NCBI GenBank assembly: GCA_947396885.1
Contig: OX377205.1
Coordinates: 56,330,969 to 56,394,968, forward strand
Source: Heligmosomoides polygyrus polygyrus
Lineage: Eukaryota > Nematoda > Chromadorea > Rhabditida > Heligmosomidae
Length of the DNA stretch: 64,000 nucleotides
Reading direction: 5' to 3'
Shown here: piece after piece, positions 11,887 through 22,249 of the stretch
Layout: every line of letters begins with the position of its first letter
Position numbering within the stretch: position 1 is the stretch's first letter
The notes under the pieces: model-generated
What the model saw: only the letters and a program-made list of their open reading frames with translations
Told to the model about the DNA's origin: nothing
Databases searched by the model: none
Position numbers and translations under genes: made by a program

Positions 11887-12608
11887 TTAGTATCGTTGGA
11901 CAAAATCTGCTTTTGCTCGAAAATGATCGAGACGAGAACATGGGCAAGACGCAGCCGTTTGTTCAAATGAAAGTAAAGTAGTCTTTTTGTATATTAAAAG
12001 AGTGTGTGACTTTGTTAGAAATATTGTTCCACAAGTGCTCCGACACGCCTAACGGCGTGTATCGCACTCGACGCGCTTCGCGCGACTTTGCAGCATCACT
12101 GACCTCGGAAAGCAGTTCCTGCAAAACTTAGAACTCGCTAACACTGCTGCGCACTTTACCGGCATCAAGCCGTTCACCACTTCCATGCGTTCATGATAGA
12201 CATTCTCTCCGGACCCTCTAGTAACGTCATTGGTTTGTGCTGCGCAGTACTTCTGCCCTCAGTTGGCACCTCCGCAACCGTTCTCGTGCCCAACAGGTTG
12301 TGTTCCAGATATGGTTGACACGCTTTCCCCGTCACTCGTTTCTTCTTACTGGATCTAATTGCCGGCTCGCCTTTACCGGTCTTCCCCCTCCCTTCTCTCC
12401 CCCGCATTCCTGGTCCCAACTCCTGGCCTTCCTTGTTTCCACTATTGACCCCCTTACTGGTCTCTTCTTGCTGGTTTCTCCATCCTGGTTCCTCTTCCAG
12501 GTTGTTCCTTTCCCTCCTGGTAGCTCTCCTGGTCCACCCTAGAGATCCCCTTACTGCCCCACTTCTGCACCACCTCCTTACTTCTCCACCACCCCCTTAG
12601 TGGTTACT
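11887..12608. other. Unassigned, pyrimidine-rich stretch
   Basis: 12,400-12,600 is a CCTGGT/CTCC-rich degenerate simple repeat on the plus strand. It produces open frames on both strands without any recognisable protein. Confidence 0.4.
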
Positions 12609-12609
12609 G

Positions 12610-12779
12610 GGGCCGGATTCATTAACGACTTACAGCAATTTAACATGAAAAATTACAGCTGAAATCCCTGATAGCGCTGCTTGTCAAGCGATGTGGTGAG
12701 CGATAAGCCGCGTTATCTGAGTTTTCCGATGTGAATTCCCGGTTAAGGTTATGTAAGTCGTTGAAGAATCCGACCCCTG
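12610..12779. mobile_element. Small MITE with GGGGYCGGATTC termini
   Basis: An inverted pair GGGGCCGGATTCATTAACGA at 12,610 onward is matched by the right end with four mismatches in about 26 bp. The element interrupts the surrounding CT-rich simple repeat. The outer bases (CAGGGGTCGG on the right end) resemble hAT termini, but the flanks show no clean 8-bp duplication. Confidence 0.6.
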
Positions 12780-12828
12780 GAGATCACCCTTACTTCCCTT
12801 CTCCACCACCCCCTTATTGGTCCTTCCA

Positions 12829-13405
12829 TGCTCACGGCGGACGTCGGTGACACGTATTCGGATCAGGACGCTCAGAAACGCGCGCGATGCCGCTGTGTCA
12901 AGCGGAAGGAGGCTGCGCTTCCTCGGCTGCAGCAGCATCTCATGCTGAATCCTGAATGCGGCCACTCGTCGTACGACGACGGTGTCACCTCTTCTGACTC
13001 CAGACGCTTGTTGCGCGCGTATGGACCCGTCTTCTGGATCTACACGCTCAGAAACGCGCGCAATTGCCGCTGTGTCACGCAGGAGGAAACTGCAACGAAA
13101 AATACGTACTAGGACGCCCCCGTAGTGGTCCTCCTATTCTCAAGGCGGACGTCAGTGACACGCATTCGGAATCAGGACGCTCAGAAACGCTCGCGGATGC
13201 GGCTGTGTCAAGCAGGAGGAGGCTGCGCTTCCTCGGCTGCAGCAGCATCCCATGTTAACCTATGAATGCGGCCGCTCGTCGTACGACGACGGTGTCACCT
13301 CTTCTGAATCCAGACGCTTGCTTCGCGCATAGGGGACTCTCCTCTGGATCCAGACGCTCAGAAACGCGCGCAATTGCCGCTGTGTCAAACAGTTGCTGCA
13401 GCAAC
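12829..13405 (+). repeat. Tandem duplication, about 308-bp period
   Basis: The segment beginning GGCGGACGTC at about 12,836 recurs at about 13,144 with the same landmarks (TCAGGACGCTCAGAAACGC, CTTCCTCGGCTGCAGCAGCA, TCGTCGTACGACGACGGTGT). A further truncated half-unit with CAGACGCTCAGAAACGCGCG lies inside each. It is arginine/alanine-rich in translation and GC-rich. I do not think it is coding. Confidence 0.8.
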
Positions 13406-13446
13406 ATCCCATGTTGAACGTCACATTTTGTCCGCGCGGAGTTCGA

Positions 13447-13493
13447 TGAGGCGTATCTCACGCAGGTTTCTAACCTGCGTGAGATACACCTCA
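13447..13493. repeat. Near-perfect hairpin, 22-bp stem and 3-bp loop
   Basis: The left arm 13,447-13,468 (TGAGGCGTATCTCACGCAGG...) and right arm 13,472-13,493 are reverse complements with a single mismatch around a TCT loop. No T-tract follows. Confidence 0.9.
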
Positions 13494-14096
13494 GCATCTA
13501 CAGCGCGGGCAACTTACTCATTTATATAGTGGTAGAGTAGATAGAAGCCAATTCACATTCTGTAATAGTTGCTTGAGGAGAGCAGCCATCTGGTATTCCA
13601 GCACGGATACGATTTACCGGTGACTGAGCCAGATTGCTACTACGACGTGTGTCTCAGCGGGATAGAGGATACGGTATTCTTGTGAGTTCGCTGTTGCTGC
13701 GGCTCTCTCCACTCTCCTAACAAAGGATGTGCCGCGTTTGTTCAGGTACCCGAGTTTCTGTGTGCTGTCCGCAGCGGTGCGAGCCATCCGCTTTGATGAC
13801 CAGAACACCGCGCTTCCCGCGCTGGACGAATTTTTGCGCGTGTTCTCCTCTGAGAAGTTCATCATTTGTGGCGGAACCGCGCGACGTGAGTTCAGTTTTC
13901 GCTGATCTTCCCTTAAAGGTGTTCAGTAGTCGTTGCTGTTTAGTTGATCCCACCGATAGGGCTATCGGGCTATGTTCCACTAGCCATTTCCGCTCATTGG
14001 CACATGCGAAAGAGCCGTATGCGCAAAAGGTACTGGTTTGATTCCTGGTGACGTGTTTTCTCTGAAAGATAACCAATTGTTTAAGGGCGCCGTCCC
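13494..14096. other. Open but unrecognised region on the minus strand
   Basis: Overlapping minus-strand frames (13,614-13,865 and 13,717-14,148) have mixed, non-repetitive amino-acid composition, but I recognise no domain and no convincing splice structure. The longer one runs into the MITE at 14,100. It could be a captured exon fragment or chance. Confidence 0.3.
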
Positions 14097-14099
14097 TTA

Positions 14100-14465
14100 A
14101 GGCCCCCGCAGACTTTTGCGGCGTCGCCGCTGCCCTATGCTTAACCATAGGGCAGAGACGCAGAGCTCGCCGCCAGCGGCGCCGCTAGCGGAAATGACTT
14201 GAATCATTCCACCCGGCGGCGCCGCTCCAGCGTCTGTCTGTCTGCGCTTTGCGCTCTGCCCTTTCGCGGCGGGATCCAGAGCGGAGACGCTCGATGCGGG
14301 CGCGCGATCGTCATCGGGGCGCGTTATTGTTAAGCACCAGTCGGTCCCGACTAGAAACAGTACAGTACCTCGCCGTCACCGCTCCCACTGATGATGAGTC
14401 AAGCCGCTGAGCGGCGCCGCTCAGCGATTTCGCCCGCCGCTCGCCGTAGAAGTCTGCGGGGCCCT
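14100..14465. mobile_element. MITE, AGGGCCCCGCAGA family, copy 1
   Basis: The left end AGGCCCCCGCAGACTTTTGC is matched by the right-end reverse complement AGGGCCCCGCAGACTTCTAC. The element is flanked by TTA at 14,097-14,099 and 14,466-14,468 (3-bp TSD). The subterminal sequence includes TTAACCATAGGGCAG, shared with copies at 16,652 and 26,514. A TTA duplication suits PIF/Harbinger-type MITEs. Confidence 0.8.
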
Positions 14466-14468
14466 TTA

Positions 14469-16560
14469 GAGGCAATTTTCAACGATGTTCGTTTAGTTTC
14501 GCACGCAAGCAAAAGACCACAAGCTTGCGGAAGTTGAACAGCAGTTCTCAACAGCAGGAGCTTGCCAAAGAGGTGAAGTTAGAAATCTCGATTTCTTTCG
14601 TTTTCTATGCACGGTTCTATGCATTGAATTGCAACGACCGGCCGTTGGAGAACAGTATTTTATCGCTCAGACAAGCTTGGTTCTAACTCAAAGACTACGG
14701 AAGTCTAGATGGAAGGCTTAGTTGGTCTGGCCGGAAATCCGGACTGGGGACCTTGAAATGGGTGCGCGACTCGTCCGGCGCCTTCTCCGAAGAATGCGCT
14801 ATCACGCACCAATTAGTTGGGCCGGAAACAAAGTCTTGTGGCACCGCACATCGAATTCGTCCATTTCGCTCCTATCGGTGTGGGACTCACTCCACCAATG
14901 TGGTGGTAGCTGTGCCGCGGACGAGTCGCCGCAATGCCGCATGCCGCAGGTCTCGGCGGCATTCTGCCGCAGTGCCTGGCACCGCTCTGCTGAGGGGCAT
15001 GGTTCACGTCTAACCGTCCCTGCTGCGAAGTAGGACTACGAAATTCTTTTTTTCGATTTGACGAACTTTTTAAGGCGCTCTCATTTGTCGCCGACGAAGA
15101 ATCGGATGATGACACTTCACTTTGAGAAGCGATCCCTTTAGACAGCGCCTCAGTGCGCAGCTGAGTACAGTAATCCTCTTACGGCATTTCGCCGTAACTA
15201 AACCGCCAGGTTGATTGCGGCATGGCAGCATATCGCAAGACTGTTTCCGGCGTTTCGCCTGCCTACAGTTTTCAAAGCCCATCGCAATAAAGCTCTTGGA
15301 GATCTAGTGACCTGTATAGGAGAGAACTGAACTTTTCCCGTGAGCTGTTGTGCTCTCATCCAAGGGTATGTCAGATTATACACGGTAGGAAGGGAAATGG
15401 TAGGTTTTAGCGATCTCACAACCTGTCTGTGTGGTGCCACCATTCTATCCATAAACCGAAAGCACTGACCACCTGTTGGGAACACCGACGATGGGGCAGG
15501 TTTGTGGAGGTTCCTCAAGGAGGTGACCTTTGCTGCTGGATGGGCAGCAGGACGAGATTTCTCTTTGAAATAAGTCGTAATTAAAAGCAGTAATGCAGGG
15601 CAGCATTCAAGAACGTAACTTCATTCATTCGGAAGGCATCGGACGTGTGGCAAATTCTGTTCCTGAATCCCTGTCAAATTCTGTACTTTCTCCTGGATTG
15701 TGTAAAATCTCAGGTGCGGTCGCTGCTGCGTTCGCTACCATTAGGGGTATCCCTGCATTTGTGACACATTATTTAGATCTCCTTCTAGAAGAAATGCGCA
15801 TACTCGAACTTGTTGCAGACTTCGGCGTGCGCTATGTGAAGAGGAAATCTAATTCTGGAACCGAGTGCGCCAAAGAGGTTCGATGTCAGATGTCAACTGT
15901 TCCTGTTACACCAGTGAGAGCATGAAGTTTATAGAAAACGACCAGTTTCTCTCCCGGTCTTGAATTGAGGTCAGCCACCTCTTCATTTTCGCCGACGCAG
16001 ACTGCTACCTACAATGAAGCGAACAAGCGTGGGAAACACGAGGTTAGTCAGTAGTCGCGCTGCAAACCGATATGACAGCCTAGTAGATTTTGAGACCAAT
16101 TCCAGAGAATTGGGCTTACTTCAGTGTGTATGACGGGTTGAATTCCTCTCTTCGCGTCTTTGTCCTCCTCACGATGTGAAAATGAGGAGGCAAGATCTGC
16201 GAATGACTTCTCCGAATGCTACTTCCATGTTTTGTAAAATACTGAAAAAAAGGAAGCTGCAGTAGCTGATATGGGGAAGGAGGTGAGGGAAGTGGAGCTA
16301 GGCGTTCCTGTTTGTGTTGCATCTCACATTGTGTCTTCCATATCCGGACACTTACCGCAGAACAGCTAATAGGTAGAATAAAATGTCGTGAAGCTGTCGC
16401 GTCGAGATTTTTATCAAGACTCTATTCGGTTTAGGTTCCGGCGTCACCTTTACAACCAGGAAGGGTTAGGAAAGAAAATAAGTGAAGAAATCACTCGTAC
16501 AAGGGTTGTTCCAAGTAATGGAAGCTGAGCTAATGGAAGAATGAGACTAGCGACGAGGAA
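14469..16560. other. Unassigned stretch with one 110-codon frame
   Basis: The plus-strand frame 15,593-15,925 has a protein-like composition, with a hydrophobic segment after about residue 35 and a basic C-terminus. It has no motif I recognise. The 14,722-15,033 frame is GC-rich, rich in Arg, Cys and Ser, and probably chance. No splice-linked gene could be built. Confidence 0.3.
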
Positions 16561-16651
16561 GGCGGCTTTGATACTCCCGCCGCAGCGCGGCGCGTCAATT
16601 CGTCGAGCGGTGTGGCTCCGAATTTGACGCACCGCTGTGCGATCGCAGTTA

Positions 16652-16990
16652 AGGCCTATGTTGTACTTCGGCGACGCTGCTGTCGCCAACGCGTCGCCGA
16701 AGTATAACATAGGCCTAAAGGCCCCACAGAGTTCTGCGGCAACGCCGTGACCCTATCCTTAACCATAGGGCAGGGACGAGCTTCCCGCCAGCGGCGAGCG
16801 TAACGGCAGCAGCAACAGGGCGATGTTACACTTCGGTGATGATGTTGTCGGCAATGTTGACGACAGTGCTGCGCGGGCTGCTACACACTATAACATAGGC
16901 CGTAATGATGGGAATCACTATACCCGCGGCCGCCGCTGGCTCATCGTTTTCGCCGTCCACCGCCCGCCGCTCAACAGTGTGCGGAGCCCT
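16652..16990. mobile_element. MITE, AGGGCCCCGCAGA family, copy 2 (itself interrupted)
   Basis: Flanked by TTA at 16,649-16,651 and 16,991-16,993. The family body begins AAGGCCCCACAG after the inner insertion and ends TGTGCGGAGCCCT. It contains the family landmark TTAACCATAGGGCAGGG. Removing the inner 63-bp MITE and one TAA leaves about 273 bp. A further possible TTACACTTCGG element at about 16,818-16,902 lies inside. Confidence 0.7.
16653..16715. mobile_element. 63-bp mini-MITE (TTATACT family)
   Basis: The arms are 25 bp, 16,653-16,677 (GGCCTATGTTGTACTTCGGC...) and 16,691-16,715, with one mismatch and a 13-bp centre. TAA lies on both sides (16,650-16,652 and 16,716-16,718). It is inserted at the very edge of the copy-2 MITE. 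Confidence 0.85.
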
Positions 16991-17030
16991 TTAGAAGGGG
17001 AGCGTCAACGACACGCGGCCTCGAGTTCCG

Positions 17031-17667
17031 TAGTATCTATTCAATATCCCTTTGTACTGTTAGGCAAAGGTATCAGGTGTTCAATTGTCAGTATTCAAAA
17101 CTACCTTCACGTTCCATAACTTCCACAATTCTAGATAACCTAACGCGTACTTCTATTACAGTGTGGCCTCAACGCAGTTCATAGAACTAAATACTTTACC
17201 GGATGCAATGGCGCGTTCCATTCAACACAACTAAAGGCTGCCTAACCGCAGGCAGCTGGTTGCACTGCTAGGCAAGCAGCGACATGCCCACAATGCACTC
17301 TTGGCACCATCTATCCGAACACCCTCACCATCAGTGCATAGGTGTGAGGTTGTGCTCGCGGGGCTGACCTAGACGACATCATTCAGGTAGCTGAGGTTTC
17401 TCGGGTAATCTTAAGGCGCAACTAGTCAGAAACAGTGAATACGACTTCTTCTGCACAGAGCTTCCTGCATGGTCTACCAGCTGAGCAGAGAAGGTCACGT
17501 GACCCTTCATCCGAGAGTGACTTACCAGCTTTTTGACTGTCTCCACAGGTCAGCTTGGTTGTTTTACTCGCCCTTCGTCTTCTTCCTGTACTGGCTTTGG
17601 AGTCTGTAGTAGCTTGAAATTAATTAATCAACTATAAATGATCGTTGGACGGGTAGTAATTTCTACG
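17031..17667. other. Unassigned stretch
   Basis: No open frame or repeat that I can name. Confidence 0.4.
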
Positions 17668-17679
17668 TATTTCGTCTTC

Positions 17680-17971
17680 GCGCGGGTGCGTGTAGCGAAG
17701 TCGGAGGAGGCGCCGGCTGTCGCGTGCACCCGATACAGGTTTCTGGTTCGGATTTCCCGCCCGGACCAACCATGCCTTCCATCCCTCCGAGGTCGGTGAA
17801 TTGGTACCAGACGTGTCTGGGAAGGATAAAGCGCTGACTTGTTCATCGGCTGGCCAGCGCAAGTCATTGTATGGCCAAGTATGCATTCAACTCGCCTCCA
17901 CGATATCCCGTAGAAGTACAATGCGTGGCGCATCCCAAAAAAGGATTGAGTATCGCCGACCTTTATCCTTT
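17680..17971 (+). mobile_element. tRNA-derived SINE, copy 1
   Basis: A 292-bp insertion flanked by the 12-bp duplication TATTTCGTCTTC (17,668-17,679 and 17,972-17,983). The head has an A-box-like word TAGCGAAGTCGG and a B-box-like word GGTTCGGATTTCC about 50 bp downstream. The body includes GAATTGGTACCAGACGTGTC and TTCATCGGCTGGCCAGCGCA. The tail is CCTTTATCC-rich. A polymerase III promoter, short length and long TSD define a SINE. Mobilisation by one of the LINEs here is inference. Confidence 0.9.
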
Positions 17972-18539
17972 TATTTCGTCTTCACCAGGTTCTGGTGGAG
18001 GCGGTTACCAAAAAATCTAGACGAAATAGTCTCGATAAGAGTCTTGACATGACAGCTTCACGACATTCTAAGCATACAGTTCAACTTAGGATTTCACTTC
18101 TATCACCAACAATCATGTGCCGTGTACAATGGTAAAGTTACCGTTTAGGATCGTACGAAATCCCTGCGGGTTCGCAAGCGCTTCATCGACGTCAGCTAGA
18201 AAGCACTTCTTTACGAGCGGTTGTCAGATGTTCTCAGTTGAGGCACTCTTCCGTCATATAGCAGGGTATTTCTCTTGAAGGTCGCATTTTCGGCCAGTCA
18301 GTTGCACCTCGGGTTGAACAGTTCCTCGTCTTTGATACATCCGCTGTCATCAGTTAGTAGATGCCTTGTATATGAGCGTTAGTCCCCCTTTTGATTTCAT
18401 CAGTTAGGAAGATGTATTTTTCACGAGATCTTTGTCCTTCGTGTGGTACGACCACCCTATTCGTCTGCTGTTTTCAATGATCATCTGAATGAAGTGGCAC
18501 ACCGTTGATAAATATCAATAATCTCACCCCACCGGGCGT

Positions 18540-18865
18540 ACAAGAGGAGAGAAGCTGGAGACTTCTGAAGGTCTTCTGCGTTCTTCGCCATCAGTGTGAG
18601 AATTTACAAGTCCGAAGAGGTGCAGATGTGGTGTTCACCTCGAATCATGGTCATTGGTTCGATTTGCGCCCAGGGCACATTTTTCATCCCGCCGAGGTCT
18701 ACGAATTTCCACTGTGCGGGAAGGACAAAAAATTGATTTGAACTAATTACCGCTGGTCATCATGTGGACGAGAATCACAATGCAGTTACCTATACAGAGC
18801 CCCGTAGAGTAGGATGCGCACCACATGCCCACCAAGTACTGGTTAACGCCGTGATTTATCGTTGT
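18540..18865 (+). mobile_element. Diverged SINE-like copy
   Basis: Carries the SINE order GAGGTGCAGATG, ATTGGTTCGATTTGCGCCC (B-box-like), CGGGAAGGACAAA, CCCGTAGAGTAGGATGCGCA and GGTTAACGCCGTGATTTATC. It is much more diverged than the 17.7-kb and 45.9-kb copies. No target duplication found. Confidence 0.6.
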
Positions 18866-19860
18866 GTCCTTTGACCAAGTGAAGACAAAACGAAAGAGAC
18901 TCGTCCTAGAATTCCGCAGTAGCAGGTAGGTATGGCTGCCTTGCTGTGAAGCACATTGGCCACCATGCTCGTGCGATCTTCGCCTCAAACAGTCAGTTCC
19001 GGACAAATGCGGTGAAAAGAAGATCTGTTATAGACGACTAACCGGTAGTGTCACCTGTTGTGAGGGAGATCAGTCAGCCATCAAGTTAACCTGACGGCTA
19101 CGCACGTTGGAATGCACAGAGCTCGATGATACCAATCGGAATTGCTTCTCGCTAGTGTCTTGGTTACTATGTTCAAAGACACTGTTTCTGTTCCTGTAAA
19201 TAAAAAGGTACGTATGTCGATGATGTTGGGAGGCACGCAGTTTTTACACACTTCTGCCCGCCTCCGATGTTCGCCCGCTTGTGTGAGTTGATGGCCGCTG
19301 ACTACAGAATCGTTAATTGGAGAGACGGCGCCTAAAAACAAAAAACCGGGCGACATCCCCTTCTCGCGTCCATTAAAATGATAATGAATCAATTGCTTCC
19401 GAACGAATCATTTTCGGATATCTGATCGGATATATTCAGTCCGAATAATCCAATCATCCGGAGCTTCTAAAATCACCGTTACTCGAATCATACAATTATT
19501 CCTGGTTGGCAAAATTGTCGTTATCCGGGACCTCCAATCCAGTATACGGTCACCTGAAAAATGCCATGATAAGAATCGGATAATGTTCTCTATGTCCCTG
19601 AATTTCCTTCGCTATAAATTAATGTGCATCCCTCAGCTAACAGTGTGTTCGTTGAGTAGTTCCCAACAAACTCAGCAGCTCCGTATGACACCTGTCAAAA
19701 AGGATGCTATGTAGACTATACGATGGTTTGGGAGATGAGGCAAGCTTTGTTTTGATTCTCTGTGTATTCTGACCGTTTCAGTACATGATATTTAATCAAA
19801 AAGCATTAAGCACTACGAGGTGCGCAGAAGAAATGTACGCGCTGTTAGCGTATGTAACTG
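18866..19860. other. Unassigned stretch
   Basis: 19,400-19,590 is rich in TCCGAATAATCC/ATCGGATA words similar to other TTCG clusters. The minus-strand frames 18,743-19,006 and 19,081-19,392 show no domain. Confidence 0.35.
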
Positions 19861-19861
19861 C

Positions 19862-20055
19862 AGTAAACAACGTCGCACAGCGGAAGCTGTTCTTCCTACT
19901 TCTGCTTTATGCACGTAATCCTATTAGGTTTATTACTGATGAATAACACATCAAGGCATGTTGGACAGGCAGAGATCAGAATAGGTGAGCCAGTCGCGCC
20001 GACTGGGAGACCTTCACCGTGGTCGATCGGTGACGGCTTGACCCAGGAAGGCGGA
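19862..20055 (+). repeat. Uninterrupted copy of the repeat that hosts the CR1-like LINE
   Basis: Matches 27,212-27,342 (CAACGTCGC, CGGAAGCTG, CTGATGAATAACACATCAAGG, CAGGCAGAGATCAGAATA), and past the junction GAATAGGTGAGCCAGTCGCG it matches 33,150 onward. It thus shows the pre-insertion site of the LINE. Its class is unknown; it may be an older LINE 5' region. Confidence 0.75.
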
Positions 20056-20429
20056 ACTTTTACTCACTTTTGGCCGCGCCGACAGCCGCGCGCGCCGCTT
20101 GCGCGACGTCGCCAGCTATTCGCTGGCGGTGCGCATGAGATTTACTCACAAGAGTTCCATTAGTGGACTTTCTGCTGCCTAGTATTGCATGAATGTGCGA
20201 ACAGGAACTGGCTACTGCGAATTTTAGCTGTTACTAACAGCAAACTAACTCACACTATCAGCTATAGTACCGGACATGCCGCTGCGTCCAACAAGCACAA
20301 GCGGCGGCAAAGATGAGAAGCGGCGCAAAAGGGCGCCGTAGAGCGCCGTTTTCCGCTCGCCACGCGCCGCGTCTGAGGCAAGTCGCGTTAGTGCGCGGCG
20401 TCCTCAACTTCTGGACGTTAGACTGAATG
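20056..20429. other. GC-rich unassigned stretch
   Basis: 20,080-20,140 and 20,330-20,400 are rich in GCGCCG words like the interiors of the GC-rich MITEs. No clean terminal repeats could be fixed. Confidence 0.35.
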
Positions 20430-20835
20430 AAGGAGCTTATCCATGCGTTCGAACGAGCATGGCCTACTGTTTGGAACTAACTTCCGGCATGGTGCGCGCT
20501 CTGAACAATGCATGTAGGCCGGCAGAATCAATCGAGTGGGCGCGTCCGCTCGCAGAGTGACGTTAGGCTGATGGGCTGATGGAAGGAGCCCATCCATGCG
20601 TTCGGACGAGCATGGCCTACTGTTTGGAACTAACTGCCGGCATGGCGTGCGCTCTGAACAATGCATATAGGCCCGGCAGAATCAGTCGAGTGGGAGCGAC
20701 AACCTGTAGAGCGAGCGACAGCTTGAACAGTGAGCGCATGGGGAGTTTTAACGAAAATTTCTAGCCTTCCTACTCAGGCATTGGTGCCGTGAACAATGGA
20801 TACAGAATCGAATCTATCAATCGAGTGGGCGCGAC
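20430..20835 (-). repeat. Minisatellite, 153-bp unit, two full copies plus partial
   Basis: AGGAGCTTATCCATGCGTTC at 20,431 recurs at 20,584 (153 bp later) with few changes. CAATCGAGTGGGCGCG words continue to 20,835. Read in reverse this is the same unit family as the 141-bp array at 7.9-8.4 kb. Confidence 0.7.
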
Positions 20836-20839
20836 CGCT

Positions 20840-21316
20840 CGCAAATTGCACGCGCGGGCGTGTTTGGAGCGCGATAACTCTGTCAAGTGTGAACCCTTCC
20901 GGCTGCAGCTTGTGGATTTTGTAGACAGTAAAAAGCTCTAGCAGCTCGCCTAAGCATAGCGATGTAGCCTAAGAACTGACAAAGTTACGGTGGTGCAAAA
21001 TTGGAGGTCAGGCTTGTACAACTATTTTTTTCGATTTCAGGCGATCCCTGCGGGAAGAGGCGATGAGCTGACGGCCTACAAATGCATAGCCTAACAAACC
21101 ACTTAACGTACTTTACAAGAAGGCGCTTACAGCTCTCCAGCTGCCTAACCTGCCTTAGTTACAGCTGCCGCTTTAGAGCAGCGGACAGCAACAGTAAAGA
21201 TTCTTCCGCCCTTACTCCTTCCGGTTTTGAGTTTTCGGCACTTGCAATGACACTGTTCTGTTCAGCTCGATGGGCTCTATCGAACGGTATCAATCTCGAC
21301 CAACTTTGGAGATATC
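20840..21316 (-). repeat. Inverted third copy of the composite repeat
   Basis: In reverse complement it reads GGTCGAGATTGATACCGTTC, then ACTAAGGCAGGTTAGGCAGC, then GCTCCAAACACGCCC, as in 7,429-7,903. The flanking minisatellite is also conserved, so repeat and minisatellite moved as one unit. Confidence 0.75.
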
Positions 21317-21561
21317 GATTTTTTGACAATAATTTTTTATACGAAATCACGTCAATTTTTTCGCAGAAGAATCAAAGGCCTCCGCCCCGTATGAAGATCT
21401 ATGTTTGAAAACCGGTTTTTAAACAGTATAAAAGTCCTTTTCTTATAGTTTCTAAAAAGCCGTAGACTTTTGAAAAACTTAACGAGCTGTAGACATCTAT
21501 AAATTTAATTGTCCTTATAAATCATTTATAAGGACAGCCGCTGCAACCTAGTTTTTCACAT

Positions 21562-21660
21562 CAGGCGGGACTCGAACCCATACCCCTTGTTTGTCGGCAG
21601 GCGAAAAGTCATGCTTTTTCACCGCAGGCGCTTTCACTCACAGCTACACCAGAATCCTTA
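21562..21660 (-). other. tRNA-like sequence
   Basis: In reverse complement it ends GGGTTCGAGTCCCGCC (a textbook B-box/T-arm) and starts near TGGTGTAGCTGTGAG, with about 55 bp between them. The anticodon region and acceptor stem do not pair convincingly, so I call it a tRNA-derived relic (SINE head or pseudo-tRNA), not a tRNA gene. Confidence 0.5.
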
Positions 21661-22249
21661 CTCACCTGTGATACTGGGTATTCTGACCGATGATGGTTGA
21701 AAGCATGGTTTACTCTTTTCGGATCTGTGAACGTCGAATTTCGTCGCTCCTATGACGTCGGTGCCATATCGACCAGGGTCGGTCCAATCTATTTCAACTG
21801 TGTGCGTGATCTCTTTCAGGTAAAAATTAAATAATTTTTCTTGAAAAACGAACAATTTAATGCGATCCGCCCTAATCATTTCGGAGATCGCTGCAAAGAA
21901 GCTTTGCTTTTTTATGCGTAACATTCATGCTTTAAAACTCCATGGAGTACAATTTCACTCTTGTGTGTTCTTTGCTTCAGAAGATAGAAAATTTTTCCGC
22001 GAGAATACCATCCTCAGTGGCGATCGATGATATCGGAGAACGCAATGGCTCCACGTAGCCTACCATATTTCGGAGATTGTTCGAAGTCTTTGAAAATTTC
22101 ACAAAGCTTTTAAAACTACTAGAAATGTGGGTCCGACGCTTTAAAAAGCAGGTTGTAAAAGTAGCGGCTTTCATGTGATTAACGGTGTCGAAAATTTTCG
22201 GCAAATGTATAAATCGGAGCGTCTGTTCATACAGAGAACCGTTTCAGAA
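21661..22249. other. Unassigned stretch, possibly the 3' side of the gag remnant
   Basis: Minus-strand frames 21,658-21,924 and 21,977-22,204 follow the gag-like remnant but show no protease, zinc-knuckle or RT motif. Confidence 0.3.

Larger units (their letters stand above)
16561..17030. mobile_element. Remnant of the 38.8-kb MITE, host of nested insertions
   Basis: The left part 16,561-16,651 (GGCGGCTTTGATACTCCCGC, CGCGGCGCGTCAATT, GAATTTGACGC, GATCGCAGTTA) and right part 16,994-17,030 (GAAGGGGAGCGTCA, CACGCGGCC) match consecutive sequence at 38,767-38,920. There CAGTTAGAAAGGGAAGCGTC is uninterrupted. The intervening bases 16,652-16,990 are therefore a later insertion with TTA duplicated. 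Confidence 0.75.

Noticed and set aside
12174..12542. Opposed open frames in the CT-rich stretch
   Set aside because: Low-complexity CCTGGT/CTCC sequence generates long frames without information content.
21562..21660. Functional tRNA gene on the minus strand
   Set aside because: The B-box is good, but the acceptor stem and anticodon arm do not pair and the spacing is irregular. Listed only as a tRNA-like relic.
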